Shown: one piece after another, positions 62,319 through 64,000 of the stretch
How positions within the stretch are numbered: position 1 is the stretch's first letter
How the letters are laid out: each line of letters opens with the position of its first letter
Assembly: GCA_016703535.1 (NCBI GenBank)
Contig: JADJBV010000001.1
Coordinates: 2,594,001 to 2,658,000 of the forward strand
Direction: 5' to 3'
Length of the DNA: 64,000 nt
Source: Deltaproteobacteria bacterium
GTDB lineage: Bacteria; Myxococcota; Kuafuiibacteriia; Kuafuiibacteriales; Kuafuiibacteriaceae
Position numbers and translations under genes: made by a program
The notes under the pieces: generated by a model
Told to the model about the DNA's origin: nothing
Database searches by the model: none
Seen by the model: only the letters and a program-made list of their open reading frames with translations

Positions 62319-63708
62319 GGACGGGCTCTTTCAGCTCGGCCTCGGCCAGGGCCAAAGCCTCCAGGACCCGGGCTTTGGCGGGCCCACCGGGGACCTGGCG
62401 TCGCTCCACGGCCCGCTCGACCTCGATCCACTCCAGGGCGTCGTCGCCAAACTGCGGATGAAAGCGGCGCAGCTCGGCCAAGGAGAGATCGGCCAGGACT
62501 TTTTGTTCCGCCACGCAGTGGGCCACGATCCGGCCGACCACCCCGTGGGCGTCGCGGAAGGGCACCCCCCGGGTCACCAAGTGATCGGCGAGTTCGGTGG
62601 CGGTGACGAAACCTTGATCCAAGGCCTGCCGGAGCCGCTCTTTCTTGAAGGTGATGGCCGGGATCATCCGGGCCGTGACCTCCAGGCAAGCGCTCCAGGT
62701 GGCGAGGCTGTCGTAGAGCGGCGGTTTGTCCTCTTGGAGGTCCCGGTTGTAGGTCATCGGCAACGCCTTCAGCGTCACCAACAGGGCCACCAGATCGCCG
62801 ATCACCCGGCCAGTCTTGCCCCTCACCAGCTCGGCCACGTCCGGGTTCTTCTTTTGCGGCATCATCGAGGAGCCGGTGGTGAAGGCGTCGGCGATCTCGA
62901 TGAAGCCAAACTCGGCGGTGGAGAACAACACCAGCTCCTCGGCCAACCGCGAGAGGTGGACCATGGAGATGGCGCTGGCGCTCATCACCTCGAGCAGGTG
63001 ATCCCGATCGGCCACCGCGTCCATCGAGTTGGGCGTGACGCCGTTGAGCCCGAGCAAAGCCGCTACGCGCGCGCGGTTCACGGGATGGGGTGTGCCGGCC
63101 AAGGCACCCGAGCCGAGGGGGGACGCCGAGCAGCGAGACAAGGCGTCCCTCACCCGGCCCCGATCCCGGGCGAACATCTCCCGGTAGGCCAGGAGGTGGT
63201 GGGCAAGGCGCACCGGCTGGCCCCGCTGCAGGTGGGTGTAGCCGGGCATCAGGGTGTCGACGTGTTGCCGGGCCTGATCGAGGAGGGCCCGCTCCAGGCG
63301 CGCCAGCAGCTCGGTGATCTCGCCGAGGCGCCGGCGCAAGAAGAGGCGCACGTCGAGGGCCACTTGATCGTTCCGAGAACGGGCGGTGTGGAGGCGCCCG
63401 GCGGTGGCGTCGCCGATCAAGGCGGCCAGCCGGCGTTCGACGTTCATGTGGACGTCTTCGAGGCGCGCATCCCAAGGGAAGCTGCCGTCCTCGAGTTCGA
63501 CCCGGATCTTCTGGAGGCCGAGGACCATTTGCTCCCCGTCCTCTTCGCTGATGATCCCGCACTCGGCCAACATCCGCGCGTGGGCGATGCTACCCTCGAC
63601 GTCGTCGACCGCGATGTTCCTGTCGCCTTCGATGGAGCTGGTGAAGGTCTCGACCACCTGATCGGTCGCCTGACTGAAGCGCCCGCCCCAGGGCTTATTG
63701 GCCGCCAT
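62311..63708 (-). CDS. argH: Argininosuccinate lyase
   Basis: 465 residues from ATG 63708 (MAANKPWGGRFSQATDQVV, the standard start). It splits argininosuccinate into arginine and fumarate. The fumarase/aspartase superfamily signature GSSMMPQKKNPD with its catalytic Ser is present, together with TARSRNDQVALDVRL and MPGYTHLQRGQPVRLAHHLL. It leads the argH-lptM-lysA-dapA-dapB operon: arginine and lysine synthesis genes are joined. The gap to the divergent asparagine synthetase gene is 93 bp. Confidence 0.97.
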   Translation of the reverse strand: MAANKPWGGRFSQATDQVVETFTSSIEGDRNIAVDDVEGSIAHARMLAECGIISEEDGEQMVLGLQKIRVELEDGSFPWDARLEDVHMNVERRLAALIGDATAGRLHTARSRNDQVALDVRLFLRRRLGEITELLARLERALLDQARQHVDTLMPGYTHLQRGQPVRLAHHLLAYREMFARDRGRVRDALSRCSASPLGSGALAGTPHPVNRARVAALLGLNGVTPNSMDAVADRDHLLEVMSASAISMVHLSRLAEELVLFSTAEFGFIEIADAFTTGSSMMPQKKNPDVAELVRGKTGRVIGDLVALLVTLKALPMTYNRDLQEDKPPLYDSLATWSACLEVTARMIPAITFKKERLRQALDQGFVTATELADHLVTRGVPFRDAHGVVGRIVAHCVAEQKVLADLSLAELRRFHPQFGDDALEWIEVERAVERRQVPGGPAKARVLEALALAEAELKEPVHE

Positions 63709-63801
63709 GATGGGGTACGGGAAACAGGCTGGGGGGCCCCGGTCAAGACGAAGGGTGGTCTTGCCAGCCGGCACTCCGCCTGCTTTTGTCCGGGCCACCC
63801 G

Positions 63802-64000
63802 ATGTGCGGCCTGGCCGGCTATTTTGCCCCCGCAGGCCTCTCGTCCGAGGCCGGCCGGGCCCTGCTCGAGCGGATGTTGGGCCGGATCCGGCACCGGGGC
63901 CCTGACGATCAGGGGATCTTCGTCTCTCCCCACTGCGGGCTCGGCTCGACCCGGCTCTCGATCATCGACCTGGCCGGCGGCCACATGCCGATGAGCGACC
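63802..64000 (+). CDS. asnB: Glutamine-hydrolysing asparagine synthetase, N-terminal part (partial)
   Basis: The window ends inside this gene. The first 66 codons show the class II glutaminase domain: Met-Cys2-Gly opening (MCGLAGYFAPAGL) with the Cys nucleophile exposed after Met removal, RIRHRGPDDQGIF, then GLGSTRLSIIDLAGG with HMPMSD. These match AsnB-type asparagine synthetases and related amidotransferases. It is divergent from argH. The synthetase domain lies outside the window, so use in a peptide or exopolysaccharide pathway cannot be excluded. Confidence 0.85.
   Translation, partial: MCGLAGYFAPAGLSSEAGRALLERMLGRIRHRGPDDQGIFVSPHCGLGSTRLSIIDLAGGHMPMSD

Overview
The window looks like chromosome of a high-GC member of the Myxococcota (former Deltaproteobacteria). 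The evidence is indirect but consistent. Several exported proteins end in MYXO-CTERM-like tails (Gly-Cys, hydrophobic stretch, Arg cluster: genes at 13131, 14638 and, in altered form, 22852). There are many lipoproteins with Asp/Ala/Gly-rich linkers after the lipobox, PEGA, Kelch, lamin-tail and SPD-2-like surface proteins, a fused IcmF mutase and an H-NOX/hybrid kinase pair. No rRNA, tRNA, CRISPR array, transposase, integrase or phage gene was seen. Genes are densely packed, often overlapping by 1-4 bases (ATGA, GTGA, TTGA, TAATG junctions).

Layout. 1-10301: end of an unknown gene, a lipoprotein, a 1163-residue helical protein of unknown function, a lipoprotein resembling PcRGLX/YetA polysaccharide lyases, a lipoprotein with two degenerate retropepsin-like halves, dusC, and a small zinc-ribbon plus MshEN (GspE N-terminal) protein. 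10302-10851 is a non-coding block holding a roughly 280-bp MITE-like inverted-repeat element. 10852-16722 encodes surface proteins on the minus strand (SPD-2/VWA lipoprotein, metzincin-type protease, lamin-tail protein), with a second, 184-bp imperfect palindrome at 14449-14632. 17009-25309 carries aconitase and exported proteins including a trypsin-like protease. 25297-34214 holds an MBL hydrolase/HD-domain pair, a GlxA-type regulator, a DUF1295 membrane enzyme coupled to a beta-helix protein, and an Hsp70 with a disordered extension of about 375 residues. 34234-45435: a metallophosphoesterase with altered motifs, icmF, an H-NOX/hybrid histidine kinase operon with a small terminal gene lacking a normal start codon, pirin, a GNAT acetyltransferase and an iron-sulfur photolyase-like protein. 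45458-59247: coiled-coil, PEGA and Kelch proteins, then lhr-recD2-rsfS-usp, then a SulP transporter coupled to a beta-carbonic anhydrase. 59258-63708 is a clear minus-strand argH-lptM-lysA-dapA-dapB amino-acid operon, and the window ends inside an asparagine synthetase gene on the plus strand.

How genes work together. The lysine/arginine cluster is translationally coupled from argH to dapB and includes a 35-residue LptM-like lipoprotein gene. lhr and recD2 are 3 bp apart and form a DNA-repair helicase pair. SulP and carbonic anhydrase form a probable bicarbonate uptake and hydration unit. H-NOX plus hybrid kinase is a probable nitric-oxide-responsive two-component module.

The most unusual observations are the two palindromic intergenic elements, the apparent one-base frameshift or AUC start at rsfS, the CTGA-coupled small gene after the H-NOX kinase, the tandem pseudo-aspartyl-protease lipoprotein, the membrane-less Usp-Cache fusion and the N-terminally extended Hsp70. 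All functional assignments come from reading motifs by eye; no database search was possible.
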